NCBI GenBank assembly: GCA_964499485.1
Contig: CAZCLF010000001.1
Location: forward strand, 62,001 to 126,000
Length of the DNA stretch: 64,000 nt
Origin: Ga0074130 sp964499485
Lineage (GTDB): Bacteria; Pseudomonadota; Gammaproteobacteria; Burkholderiales; Rhodocyclaceae
Direction: 5' to 3'
A program made the position numbers and the translations under genes. Shown here piece after piece: positions 17,754-27,800 of the stretch. Numbering within the stretch: the first letter of the stretch is position 1; every line of letters starts with the position of its first letter. The notes beneath the pieces are model-generated. The model saw nothing but the letters and a program-made list of their open reading frames with translations, searched no databases and was not told the origin of the DNA.

Positions 17754-18965
17754 TCAGGCCTGCGGTTTGGCGCGGGTCAGTAGCACAGCAAAAATACAGC
17801 CGATCACTGGCAAAGCCACGGCAGGAATACCAAACGCCCAAGCAAAACCAAGGTGATCGATCACGAGGGCGTTGAGCGACACGCCCATCGACTGCCCGAA
17901 GAAAAAGCAGGAAGCGAACAGTGCCACGGCGGTGCCACGATGCGCCGGTGCCATTTGCGTGGCATTGATCTGGAAGGTGTTGTGCAGCATGTAATAGCCA
18001 ATGCCTGAACACCACGCCCCGGGCAAGGCCCAGGCCCAATGCGGCGCGAACAAGAAAAAGAGAAACGCCGCACTCAACGCGCTGCCGCCCGCAATGGCCA
18101 ATCCGCGCTCACCGAGACGGCCGACAAAATGGCGCGCAAACAGCGCATAGGACAATCCGCCCAGCCCAAACATGGCCATCAACGCGCCGGCAAGCGTTAG
18201 CGACAGACCGAAGTGCTGATGCAAGTAGGTTGGCACAAAGGCCAGCCCCCCAAACACGCAGGCGCCCTCCAAGCACACGCCCACCAGAATGATGCGGGCC
18301 CAGCGCCCTTGCACCACAGCGGCAAAGCGCTGCAAGAAGGTCAGATTGGCATGCGTGATGTCGGCCACAGCATCTACCCGTGGAGAACGCTTGAGCTCAG
18401 CAATCAGCAGTCCACCCACCAGCGCAAACGCAAACACCATGAACCAGAATGCACCGCGCCAACCGGTGAGATCAGCAAACAAACCGCCAAACAATTGCCC
18501 ACTGATGATGCCAAAAATCTGCCCAATCAGAAAATAGGCCAGAACTGGCTGTCGGCGTTCATACGCCACATTGTCGGCAATCCATGCCATCGACAGCGGT
18601 ATCGCTGCAGCAGCGGTTGCGCCGGTCAAGGTACGAAACACCAACAGCCAGGAAAAGTCGTTGACGAGCGCTGTACCGAATACGCCAAACGTACTGGCAA
18701 GCATGGCGTAGCTGATGACGCGGTACTTGCCATAACGGTCACCCAAGGGGCCGTAGAGCAGCTGAAACAGGCCATAGGCAAACGCAAAGAACGATACCGC
18801 ATGCGATGCCTGCCCGGCCGACACCGCAAAGTCCACCGCCAACTGTGGCAGCAAAGGGTCGGTGATCCGTGCAGCCCCGCTGCTCGCAAAGGCGGCAAAC
18901 GAGAGCAGCGCAATCTGCCGGATCAGGTTGCGGTCGAGGACGGCGGGGGGTGAGTTCGACATCAT
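17754..18965 (-). CDS. MFS transporter, probable drug or metabolite exporter
   Basis: A 403-residue protein with about 12 hydrophobic segments and the major facilitator loop 2-3 motif GPLGDRYGKYRV. The N-terminal half RITDPLLPQLAVDF and PLSMAWIADN resemble the drug:H+ antiporter-like group. The substrate cannot be inferred. I chose the ATG at 18965, followed by a second ATG; the ribosome-binding site is weak, and a GTG at 19001 is in frame. It converges with the NnrU gene, with only two bases between stops. Confidence 0.82.
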   Translation of the reverse strand: MMSNSPPAVLDRNLIRQIALLSFAAFASSGAARITDPLLPQLAVDFAVSAGQASHAVSFFAFAYGLFQLLYGPLGDRYGKYRVISYAMLASTFGVFGTALVNDFSWLLVFRTLTGATAAAAIPLSMAWIADNVAYERRQPVLAYFLIGQIFGIISGQLFGGLFADLTGWRGAFWFMVFAFALVGGLLIAELKRSPRVDAVADITHANLTFLQRFAAVVQGRWARIILVGVCLEGACVFGGLAFVPTYLHQHFGLSLTLAGALMAMFGLGGLSYALFARHFVGRLGERGLAIAGGSALSAAFLFFLFAPHWAWALPGAWCSGIGYYMLHNTFQINATQMAPAHRGTAVALFASCFFFGQSMGVSLNALVIDHLGFAWAFGIPAVALPVIGCIFAVLLTRAKPQA

Positions 18966-19113
18966 CGAAGCGTAACAATTTCCCCGTATAAGTGCATGCA
19001 CGATGCTTGCTTAATGCTGAGTGGGGAAGCCGGCTGCAACGTCACCGCCAAACCTGCACATGGTGGCGTGCAGTCTGGCTAACCCACTGAGCCGAAAGTG
19101 GAATGGAGGCAAC

Positions 19114-19299
19114 ATGCAAACTGTCTGCGCCCACTGTTATCGATCGTTACACCTGCGCCAGCAACGCTTAGGGTGCATCCTATGCCCCATTTGCGAGCAG
19201 AACTGGGCGTCGGGTAAGCGCCCGAATAAAGATCAACCGCTGCCTGAATGGGTCGGTGATTTGGGAGTTTCGCTCGGAAAAGATATCCATCCGTTTTGA
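19114..19299 (+). CDS. Zinc-ribbon micro-protein, unknown
   Basis: A 61-residue protein with CAHC (Cys5, Cys8) and CPIC (Cys24, Cys27) pairs, plus Cys21, which together should bind one zinc in a ribbon fold. The ATG at 19114 has a near-perfect TGGAGG ribosome-binding site, which strongly supports this short gene over a longer in-frame extension from 19021. I do not recognise a named family. It lies 78 bases upstream of oxyR on the same strand and may be in its transcript. Confidence 0.68.
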   Translation: MQTVCAHCYRSLHLRQQRLGCILCPICEQNWASGKRPNKDQPLPEWVGDLGVSLGKDIHPF

Positions 19300-19377
19300 G
19301 TCACGGCTGGAGGTGTTCGGCACCGTCGCCAAGGTTTCGCGGCATAATCGGGGGGCTGCTTATCGGTGCCCGCCGGA

Positions 19378-20307
19378 ATGACTCTGACTGATCTGAAATA
19401 CATTGTTGCCCTTGCTCGCACGCGCCATTTTGGCCGCGCGGCTGAATCTTGTTTTGTCGCACAACCCACCTTGTCGGTGGCGGTGAAAAAACTGGAAGAG
19501 CAACTCGGGATTGCCCTCTTTGAGCGCGCCCCCGGCGAAGTACGTCCGACCGAAATTGGCATGCAGGTAGTTGCCCAGGCGGAGCGGACGTTGGCTGAAG
19601 CGGCACGGGTCTCAGAAATTGCCATGGCCGGCAAAGACCCATTGGCGGGACCGTTGCGTTTGGGCGTCATTCCCACCATCGGGCCGTATCTGCTTCCGAC
19701 ATTGGTGCCATTGCTCAAGGAGCGCGCACCCCAAATGCCGCTCATGCTGGTTGAGAGCTATACCCACGAGCTGATCGCCAAGGTCAAAAACAGTGAACTG
19801 GATTTGATCATCATCGCCCTGCCCTGCGAGGAGCCGGGGCTGGTGGCGCAACCGGTTTATGAAGAAGAGTTTCGCGTGCTGCTGCCGCAAGGCCATGCCT
19901 GGAGCAAGAGCCCGGGCGTCGAACCCGACCAACTTCTCGAGCAGCCCTTGCTGATGCTGGGGGCCGGTAATTGTTTCCGCGATCAGGTGCTGGATCTGTG
20001 CACCCGCGCCAGTAATGCCCCCTCCCCTCAAGTACTTGAAGGAAGCTCGCTCGAAACCATCCGCCTAATGGTGGCGAGTGGTCTCGGCATCACTGTCATG
20101 CCAGCCAGCGCAGTTGATCCGCTGGCACAGGAATCGCCGTTGCTGACGGTACGCCCATTCGCCGAACCGACGCCGACACGCCGTGTCGGGCTGGTCTGGC
20201 GCAGTAGCTTTCCACGCTCCAAGGCCATCGATATGGTGCGCGAAGCCGTACTCGATTGCCACCTGCCCGGGACCAAGCAAGTCGGCCCGCGCGGCGTTGC
20301 TCACTAA
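19378..20307 (+). CDS. oxyR: Hydrogen peroxide sensor OxyR (LysR family)
   Basis: A 309-residue LysR-type regulator. The N-terminal helix-turn-helix contains HFGRAAESCFVAQPTLSVAV, as in OxyR. The redox pair is present as CFRDQVLDLC, falling at Cys199 and Cys208 when translated from 19378, the same numbers as in E. coli OxyR. Peroxide oxidises these to a disulfide and switches the protein to activate antioxidant genes. The start at 19378 (ATG) was chosen by this alignment. Rubredoxin follows after 14 bases, so cotranscription is likely. Confidence 0.94.
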   Translation: MTLTDLKYIVALARTRHFGRAAESCFVAQPTLSVAVKKLEEQLGIALFERAPGEVRPTEIGMQVVAQAERTLAEAARVSEIAMAGKDPLAGPLRLGVIPTIGPYLLPTLVPLLKERAPQMPLMLVESYTHELIAKVKNSELDLIIIALPCEEPGLVAQPVYEEEFRVLLPQGHAWSKSPGVEPDQLLEQPLLMLGAGNCFRDQVLDLCTRASNAPSPQVLEGSSLETIRLMVASGLGITVMPASAVDPLAQESPLLTVRPFAEPTPTRRVGLVWRSSFPRSKAIDMVREAVLDCHLPGTKQVGPRGVAH

Positions 20308-20321
20308 TATCTACTGATACC

Positions 20322-20501
20322 ATGGCTGAACGCGAATTTAAATTGTGGCGCTGCCTCATTTGTAGCTACGTCTATGACGAGGCACTGGGCGACCCTGAAC
20401 ATGGTCTGCCGCCAGGCACACGCTGGGAAGATGTCCCTAATTCATGGATTTGCCCTGATTGTGATGTGGGCAAGGATGAGTTTGAAATGGTGGAGATTTA
20501 A
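20322..20501 (+). CDS. Rubredoxin
   Basis: A 59-residue one-electron carrier. Two CxxC motifs (CLICSYVYD near the N terminus and ICPDCDVGKDEFE near the C terminus) hold one iron in the standard rubredoxin fold, and LPPGTRWEDVP is the usual middle block. The ATG at 20322 gives the usual length. The rubredoxin reductase gene starts three bases after its stop codon, so the two form an electron transfer pair, directly downstream of oxyR. Confidence 0.95.
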   Translation: MAEREFKLWRCLICSYVYDEALGDPEHGLPPGTRWEDVPNSWICPDCDVGKDEFEMVEI

Positions 20502-20504
20502 GGT

Positions 20505-21650
20505 ATGACCCAGACAGTGGTAATTCTTGGCAGCGGCCAAGCTGGTGTCAGCGTGGCGCGCGAGCTGCGTAAGCTGAATACAGATATCGAACTCACCATC
20601 ATCAGCGCCGACGGTGGCGGCTTTTACGCTAAACCCACACTATCGAATGCTCTGGCCGCAGGCAAAGCACCTGCGCAACTGCTGCTCTCCTCCGCAGAAA
20701 AGTTGGGCGAGCAATTGAACGCGCGCATCCTTGCAAGTACGACAGTAGATGCCATCGATACCCAAGCGAAACTACTCCACACCAGTACTGGGGTGCTTGC
20801 ATATGATGCGCTGGTGCTGGCCAACGGTGCACACCCGATTCGCCTACCGCTGACGGGCAGTGGCGCCGCCGATGTGTTGTCGGTGAATAACCTCGACGAC
20901 TACACCCGCTTCCGTCAGAAACTGGAGCCCGGCATGCATGTGGCCATCTTGGGGGGTGGCCTGATCGGCTGTGAGTTCGCGAATGATCTGCGCGTTGCCG
21001 ATCATCCAGTCAGCGTCTTTGATCTTGCCCCCCAGCCGCTCGGGCGTTTGCTGCCACCACAAGCCGCCAGCTTCTTTGCAGAGAAGCTGAGCGCAACGGG
21101 TGTGGAGTTCCACTTTGGCACCAGCATCACGAATGTAGATAGCACCGCGGAAGGGTATGCCTTGACCACGACTGACGGCCAGCAGTTCAAGGCCGACTTT
21201 GTGCTGTCAGCGATTGGCCTCAAGCCAGCCACCGAGTTGGCTGCAGCAGCGGGGCTGAAGACGAATCGCGGCATTGTTGTCGATCGTTACTTGCAAACCA
21301 GCGCAGCGAATGTGTATGCCTTGGGTGATTGTGCCGAGGTCGAAGGCTTGGTACTGCCTTACATTCTGCCCATCATGAATGCGGCGCGGGCCCTCGCCAA
21401 AACGCTGGCGGGTGAAGTCACTGCGGTCAGCTATCCGGCCATGCCGGTGGTGGTCAAAACCCCCGCCTGCCCTACTGTGGTGAGCCCCCCCGCCCTCGGC
21501 GCAGTCGGTAACTGGCAGGAGGAAACCATCGAAGGAGGAGTTCGCGCTCTCTTCAAAGCAGCTGATGGCAGCCTGCTGGGGTGCGCCCTGATGGGCGAAG
21601 CGAGCAAGGAAAGGCAGTCTATTGCCACTCAATTGCCGGCGATCCTCTAA
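20505..21650 (+). CDS. Rubredoxin-NAD(+) reductase, FAD-dependent
   Basis: A 381-residue flavoprotein of the pyridine nucleotide-disulfide reductase family. The N-terminal FAD-binding motif is VVILGSGQAGVSVA, the NAD-binding motif is HVAILGGGLIGCEFA, and the second FAD motif is VYALGDCAEV. Sequence layout and length match rubredoxin reductases (RubB type), and its position three bases after the rubredoxin gene supports electron transfer from NADH to rubredoxin. The acceptor of those electrons here may be a peroxide- or oxygen-reducing enzyme elsewhere, given the oxyR neighbour; this is inference. Confidence 0.88.
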   Translation: MTQTVVILGSGQAGVSVARELRKLNTDIELTIISADGGGFYAKPTLSNALAAGKAPAQLLLSSAEKLGEQLNARILASTTVDAIDTQAKLLHTSTGVLAYDALVLANGAHPIRLPLTGSGAADVLSVNNLDDYTRFRQKLEPGMHVAILGGGLIGCEFANDLRVADHPVSVFDLAPQPLGRLLPPQAASFFAEKLSATGVEFHFGTSITNVDSTAEGYALTTTDGQQFKADFVLSAIGLKPATELAAAAGLKTNRGIVVDRYLQTSAANVYALGDCAEVEGLVLPYILPIMNAARALAKTLAGEVTAVSYPAMPVVVKTPACPTVVSPPALGAVGNWQEETIEGGVRALFKAADGSLLGCALMGEASKERQSIATQLPAIL

Positions 21651-21750
21651 GCCCATGCAAATCTGACACCGCTTTCTGCGGGAGTTCTACTTTTCAGAAG
21701 GGTAGGGGCTGGTCTATGCTTATGGGAGATACCCGTAGCTAGGCGCGCCC

Positions 21751-22365
21751 ATGTCCTCGCTTTCTGTCACGCTCAATTCGTCACTCGCCACGGCTGGCAT
21801 TTCGAATGCCAGCCCGAGCCAGCTTGACGCTATTGCAGGCACGGTAGAGAAAAATCGCCCTGTCACTACAGATGCGCAAGCGCAGGACAGCAAGAAAGCC
21901 CCGGCGGATACGGTTGAGCTAAGCCCGGCGGCGAAACGTCAGATTGCCGAGCTCAAACGTATCGATGCCGAAGTGCGCGCCCATGAGCAGGCGCATATTA
22001 ATGCAGGTCGTGGCGTCGTCACGAGCGGCCCCACCTACACCTACACCTACGGCCCGGATGGCAAACGCTATGCGATTGGCGGTGAGGTCGGCATTGATAC
22101 CTCGCCCGAAGCGGAGCCACGCGCCAATATCGATAAAGGCCAACGTATTCAAGATGCTGCGCTGGCGCCGGCTGAACCTAGCTCGCAAGACTATCGCGTC
22201 GCCTCCGTTGGCAAACAACTTGAATCCAAGGGGCGCATGGATCTAATGGAAGAACAGCGCGCACTACAGACAGAAGCGGCGGTAGCGCGTAAGAGCAACG
22301 TAGATGCCTACAGTGCCCGAACCCAAGAAAAATCGACAGGTAGCACACTCGATACCTACGCCTAA
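21751..22365 (+). CDS. SprA-related putative metalloprotease
   Basis: A 204-residue protein of the SprA-related family (Pfam SprA-related; also named putative metalloprotease CJM1_0395 family). The helix EVRAHEQAHINAG carries an HExxH zinc-binding motif, followed by GPTYTYTYGPDGKRYAIGGEV, given here in one 20-residue or shorter block as YTYTYGPDGKRYAIGGEV. The N-terminal 65 residues are low-complexity and there is no signal peptide. Activity in this family is unproven. It starts with ATG at 21751 and precedes the efflux genes by 55 bases, though no functional link is known. Confidence 0.8.
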   Translation: MSSLSVTLNSSLATAGISNASPSQLDAIAGTVEKNRPVTTDAQAQDSKKAPADTVELSPAAKRQIAELKRIDAEVRAHEQAHINAGRGVVTSGPTYTYTYGPDGKRYAIGGEVGIDTSPEAEPRANIDKGQRIQDAALAPAEPSSQDYRVASVGKQLESKGRMDLMEEQRALQTEAAVARKSNVDAYSARTQEKSTGSTLDTYA

Positions 22366-22420
22366 TCGCTTGGTAATAGGTGTTGTACCACTAGCAATAA
22401 CGGCGGGCGGAGGCACCCCA

Positions 22421-23725
22421 ATGACAGCTGATCGACAGCTGCGGCCACTAGAATGGACAACCTATTACGGATTGTGGTGTCATCGCTTCGTGCTCTCATT
22501 GCTCCGGTTTTTCCCTCTGCTTCTGTGTTTTGCTTCAGTCACCATTTTTGCTGCGCCACTCACGCTGCAACAAGCTGAAAATCAACTCCTGCAGTCCAAT
22601 CACGCCATCCTCGCGGCGCGCCGTGCATTAGAAGGCGCCACGGCTGACATCACGATTGCCGGACAAGCCCCCAATCCCACCGTTTCGTACTCGACCACCG
22701 ACATCAGTCGTCGTAACGGTGTGGGTGGCGGCTCTCTGCCGCACAAGCGCATGGATCAGACAGTCAGCATCCAACAGCAGATCGAGCGTGGTGACCGCCG
22801 TGAGCTGCGTCGCAACAGCGCCACCGCACTAGAGCTGGCGGCACGCGCCGACTACGCTGATGTGTGCCGACAACAACGGCTACTGCTACATCAAGCTTGG
22901 TTCGACCTGCTCGCTGCGAGCGAACGTAAGCGCCTCTTGCTTGAGACCGCCAGCCTTTATCAACGAGGGATGGTAGCCACTGAGCTGCGCCTTAAGCTCG
23001 GCGATGTCTCGCGCGTTGAAGCCAGTCGGCTGCGGATTGAAGCCCTGCGTGCTGAAAACGATGCTCGACTCGCCAGCGCCGATCAAGAAAAGGCGCTCGC
23101 GCGCCTGAGCTTGCTGCTCGGCAATCCCAGCACACAAGCCATCGAACCCGCCGGTGATTGGCCCGCGATTCAGTCACCAGAAAAAAGCTTGGCCTTGGAA
23201 GGGCGTCCCGATGTGCGTGCAGCGGCGTCGCGTATCGAATCAAGCGAGCGCAAGCGCAGCATTGCGCGCAGCCTGACCACGCGCGATCTCACCGTCGGCG
23301 CACAGGTAGAACGTTTTGGCCCGGCACCGGGCGTAACGTATGGCGTCAGCATCGCGATGCCGCTGTTCGTTCGCTACGGCTTTGAGGGCGAGCAAGCCCG
23401 CGCCGAAGCAGAGTACAGCGCCGCCATTGAAGAACGGGAACGTACTCTGCGTACCGCCTACACTGAAACCGAACAAGCACGCGCCGACCTAACCGCAGCG
23501 ATTGACCGCTTGCAGCGCATTGAAAGTGATGCACTGCCGCAAGCGCGGGAAGTGGGGGCTGCCAGCGAACTGGCCTATCGCAAAGGCGCGATTGGCCTCA
23601 CCGATCTATTGGATGCACGCCGCACGCTGCGTGCTGTTGAACTTGAAGTCGTGGCTGCCCGTGCAGACCACGCTAAAGCCCGCGCTGCGTGGTTGGCGGC
23701 GACTCAATGGGAAATCAGTGAATGA
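22421..23725 (+). CDS. czcC: Outer-membrane efflux channel, CzcC-like (TolC family)
   Basis: A 434-residue outer-membrane factor with a hydrophobic signal segment (about residues 25-45) and two OEP-type repeats rich in Ala-Leu heptads. It should form the trimeric exit duct of the tripartite heavy-metal pump with the next two gene products. The ATG at 22421 has a CGGAGG ribosome-binding site seven bases upstream and was preferred to longer frames that overlap the preceding gene. Its stop overlaps the czcB start as ATGA. Confidence 0.85.
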   Translation: MTADRQLRPLEWTTYYGLWCHRFVLSLLRFFPLLLCFASVTIFAAPLTLQQAENQLLQSNHAILAARRALEGATADITIAGQAPNPTVSYSTTDISRRNGVGGGSLPHKRMDQTVSIQQQIERGDRRELRRNSATALELAARADYADVCRQQRLLLHQAWFDLLAASERKRLLLETASLYQRGMVATELRLKLGDVSRVEASRLRIEALRAENDARLASADQEKALARLSLLLGNPSTQAIEPAGDWPAIQSPEKSLALEGRPDVRAAASRIESSERKRSIARSLTTRDLTVGAQVERFGPAPGVTYGVSIAMPLFVRYGFEGEQARAEAEYSAAIEERERTLRTAYTETEQARADLTAAIDRLQRIESDALPQAREVGAASELAYRKGAIGLTDLLDARRTLRAVELEVVAARADHAKARAAWLAATQWEISE

Positions 23726-24843
23726 AAAAAGTGCTATGGATTTGCAGCCTCAGCGTCGTGATTGCGGGTTGCCAGAAAGCGCCGCCGGCACCCGAAGAAG
23801 GGCCGAAAGTGGAAGGCCAAACAGTGATTTTCCCCAAGGACAGCGGGCAGCTGAAGGCGTTATCCATTATCCCGACTGAAGCAGCCACGCAGGAAACGCT
23901 GCGTTTATCAGGTCGTATTGGCTGGGACGAAACACGCACCGTCCGCGTCTTTGCCCCCCTTGGTGGACGCATCGTCAAACTGAATGCAGCACCGGGCGAC
24001 AAGGTTAAGGCAGGTGATGTTCTCGCCACACTGAGCTCACCGGATTTTGGCGAGGCCCAGGCCGAGGCTGCCAAGGCCAGCGCCGATTATGGCGTGGCCG
24101 AAAAATCGATTGCCCGCGCCCGCGAATTACACAAGGCTGGCTTTATCTCGGACAAGGATGCCGAGCTTGCCGAAGCCGACTTCTCCCGCGCTGCAGCCGA
24201 ACGTAACCGCGCCGCTGCGCGCACGCGCGCGTATGGCAGCGGCACCGGTGGTGGTGTTGATCAACAGTTTGCGCTGCGCTCGGCTATTACCGGCGTGGTG
24301 GTCGAGCGGCGCGCCAATCCTGGTCAGGAAGTCCGCGCAGATCAAAGCAGTGATCCGCTCTTTGTTGTCTCCGACCCAGATCGCTTGTGGGTCAATCTTG
24401 ATGTGCCTGAGTCGCTCATCGGGGTGGTTAAACCTGGCATGACAGTGCAGCTGCATCAGACCACCTTGGGCGAGGAAACCCGTGAAGCCAAGATTGAACA
24501 TGTAGCGGACTTCATCGATCCAGACACCCGCCGTACCCGCGCACGCGCCGTGCTCGACAACAAGGATCGTCGCCTCAAGGCCGAAATGTTTGTGAATGCC
24601 GACATCACCGTGGATCGTGGCGACTTCATTCGCGTTCCCGCCAGCGCAGTCATGCTGCTGGGCAAGGCCCAGTATGTGTTTATTGAGGAAGCTCCGGGGC
24701 GCTTCCGCCGCCAGCCGATCGTCGCTGAAGAATCTGACTTTGACACGATGCGTATTAGGAGCGGCGTAAAGACGGGTGAGCATGTAGTCGCCAAGGGCGC
24801 ATTGCTGCTACAGCAGGTCATTGCCATGACCATCACGAAATAG
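23722..24843 (+). CDS. czcB: RND efflux periplasmic adaptor, CzcB-like lipoprotein
   Basis: A 373-residue membrane fusion protein. A lipoprotein signal (VVIAGCQKA, Cys17 as lipidation site) anchors it to the inner membrane. The lipoyl-like half motif VFAPLGGRIVKLNAAPGD, the alpha-hairpin (about 105-165) and beta-barrel domain (about 190-290) follow the normal order. It links the CzcA pump to the CzcC duct. Start overlaps the czcC stop by four bases, and czcA begins 12 bases after its stop. Confidence 0.9.
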   Translation: MKKVLWICSLSVVIAGCQKAPPAPEEGPKVEGQTVIFPKDSGQLKALSIIPTEAATQETLRLSGRIGWDETRTVRVFAPLGGRIVKLNAAPGDKVKAGDVLATLSSPDFGEAQAEAAKASADYGVAEKSIARARELHKAGFISDKDAELAEADFSRAAAERNRAAARTRAYGSGTGGGVDQQFALRSAITGVVVERRANPGQEVRADQSSDPLFVVSDPDRLWVNLDVPESLIGVVKPGMTVQLHQTTLGEETREAKIEHVADFIDPDTRRTRARAVLDNKDRRLKAEMFVNADITVDRGDFIRVPASAVMLLGKAQYVFIEEAPGRFRRQPIVAEESDFDTMRIRSGVKTGEHVVAKGALLLQQVIAMTITK

Positions 24844-24855
24844 GCGGGCACCCTC

Positions 24856-27800
24856 ATGTTGCGTAGCATCATCCGCTTTTCGCTGATCAAGCCGCTGTTT
24901 GTCGTCCTTGGTACGTTCCTCCTGATTGGCGGTGGTTTCCTCGCCTTCAAGAACCTGCCCATCGAGGCTTTTCCTGACGTCTCCGATACGCAGGTCACGG
25001 TCATTACCCTTTTCCCTGGCCGTGCCGCTGAAGAGGTAGAGAAGCAGGTCACGATTCCAATTGAGGTTGCGCTGTCGGGCGTACCGAATGCAGTGCGTGT
25101 GTTTTCACATACGCAGTTCGGCCTCTCCTACATGGTGATTACCTTCAATGACAAGGCCAATGATTATTTCGCACGTGCACAGGTTATGGAGCGCCTGCAA
25201 ACGGCCGATCTACCTGATGGCGTTAAGCCTGAGTTAGCGGCACTAACCTCGGCAATCTCAGAAGTCTACCGCTATCGCCTCAAGGGCGATCATCTCAGTG
25301 CGATCGAACTGCGTACGTTGCAAAACTGGGTCATGGAGCGGCAGCTCAAGACAGTTCCGGGTGTTGCCGATGTCGTGAGCTTTGGTGGTGGGATCAAAAC
25401 GTTTGAAGTACAGCCGGATCTTTCACGTCTGCGGGATGCGCGTGTATCGATCAATCAGCTTGCCGAGGCACTTGGGCAGTCTAATGCCAACTCAGGCGGT
25501 GGCTATGTCGAATATGGTGCTCAGCAATTTTTGATCCGCGGTATTGGCCTGCTCAAAGGACCAGAAGATATCGAGAATGTTGTCATTACCGCGCGTAACG
25601 GCAGCCCAATCAAGGTCAGTGATGTTGCACATGTATCTGTTGGGACGGTGCCACGCCAAGGTGTCGCTGGGCAGAACGAGAACGATGACATCGTCTACGG
25701 CATGGTGCTGATGCGCAAAGGCGAGAATGCCTCTGTCGTGCTAGATGCAGTCAAAGCCAAGCTGGAAGAAATACGTGCAACCGCGCTTCCGGCGGGCGTA
25801 ACCGTAGAGCCTTTCTATGATCGATCTTGGTTGATCGGCAAGACAATGAAGACGGTGTTTTCGAATTTGATCGAAGGCGCCATGCTCGTCTGTCTGGTGC
25901 TGTTTATCTTCCTCGGCAACTTCCGCGCCGCCGCAATTGTCGCCATCGTCATCCCGTTGTCCCTTCTGGGCACCTTTATTGGTCTCACCATCGTTGGCAT
26001 CCCTGCCAACTTGCTCAGCCTTGGCGCCATGGACTTCGGCATCATTGTCGATGGCGCGGTGATCGTGGTTGAAAACGTATTCCACCGGCTGTCTACTTAT
26101 GAGGGGAAGCTGGAAGGGCGTAACCGGATTCATGAAATCATTGATGCAGCGGCGGAAGTAGGAAGGCCAACTTTGTTTTCGATGATCATCATCATCTCGG
26201 CGCACATTCCGATCTTCACGCTCCAGCGTCACGAAGGTCGCATCTTTGCACCGATGGCTTGGTCGGTGACATCTGCACTCATTGCATCCCTGATCATTTC
26301 GCTGACACTCGTGCCGCTGCTAATGCACTGGCTGCTCAAAAAGAATCTGCCGCACGGCGATGTGAAGCTGGTAGAAAAACTTAAGGGCTGGTACGAGCCC
26401 GCCTTGGCTAAAGCACTCAACAACAGCAAGCGAGTAATTGCGGCCGCACTAATCGCGCTAGGCGCCAGCTTTGCGGTTCTGCCGATGCTTGGCAGCGAGT
26501 TTTTGCCGGAACTAAATGAAGGCTCCATCTGGCTCAATGTCGGACTTCAGCCCTCTACATCGATCAAGGAAGCACAAGCCATGGCGCGACAAGTTCGCGC
26601 AGCGGTCATGACCGTGCCTGAAGTTAAAAGCATTACCTCAAAGCTAGGCCGCCCTGAAGACGGGACAGACCCCAAAATTGCCAGCCAAGTCGAAGCGTTG
26701 GTCGAATTGCGGCCTGAGGGTGAGTGGCGAAAAGGCATTCACAAACACGAAATTCTGGGGCAGATGGAAAAGGCAGTTGAAGAAATCCCAGGCATCGATG
26801 CAACGTTCTCTCAACCCATCCGTGACAACGTTCTTGAAAGCATTTCCCAGATCGATGGTCAGATCGTGATTAAGGTCACCGGCGCTGATCTTGATCAACT
26901 ACAAAATATTGGTAATAGCATCTTGGCTGAGGTACGCCCGGTCGAAGGTGTGACACGTGCTTTCATTGACCGTAATGGTCAATTGCCACAATACAAAATT
27001 GAAATTGATCGCAGTCGAGCAGCCCGGTACGGTTTGTCCGTCGGTGCTATCGAGGAAGTGATTGAGACAGCAGTTGCCGGTAAGGATGCAACTTATTTGT
27101 GGGAGGGAGAGCGTCGCTTTTCTGTGAGCCTACGCCTCGCAGAAGCTGACCGAGAGCTAGATCGCCTTAAGCGTGTGCCAGTAACCACCCCCGATGGCGC
27201 CTTTGTTCCGCTCGAGGACTTGGCCGATTTCAAGATGAGTAGCGGCGCAATGAACATTGCGCGCGAGAATGGTAGCCGCGTTCTGTCGATCGGGATCTTT
27301 ATCAAGGATCGCGACATGGGCAGCGTCGTTGCTGATATGCAAAAACGCGTTGCCGATAAAATTAAACCGCCGGAGGGTTATCGCATCAGTTGGTCGGGGG
27401 AATTTGAAAACCAAGTTCGCGCGATGCAGCGACTGTCGTGGGTCGTGCCTCTGTCGATTCTGCTGATTTATCTGTTGCTGGTGAATGCGTTCAGCTCGTT
27501 ACGCAGCGCAACGCTGATCATCATCAATATTCCCTTCGCTATGATCGGCGGCATCTTCGCCCTGTTCTTCACAGATATTCCGCTCTCGGTGTCTGCAGCG
27601 ATTGGCTTTATCGCGCTGTTTGGACAAGCAGTATTGAACGGCGTTGTGATGATCAGCCACTTCAATCAGCTCGTCGCCTCTGGCATGTTGCCGCGCATGG
27701 CGGCCATGCAAGGGTCGATCAATCGACTGCGCACTGTATTGATGACAGCCTTGTTGGCAACGTTAGGCTTATTGCCGATGGCACTCTCGACGGCTATCGG

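Noticed and set aside
18213..18953. 246-codon open frame antisense to the MFS gene
   Set aside because: Hydrophilic, repetitive His/Gln translation typical of the complement of a membrane-protein gene.
24127..24783. 218-codon open frame antisense to czcB
   Set aside because: No family resemblance, and it lies fully inside czcB.
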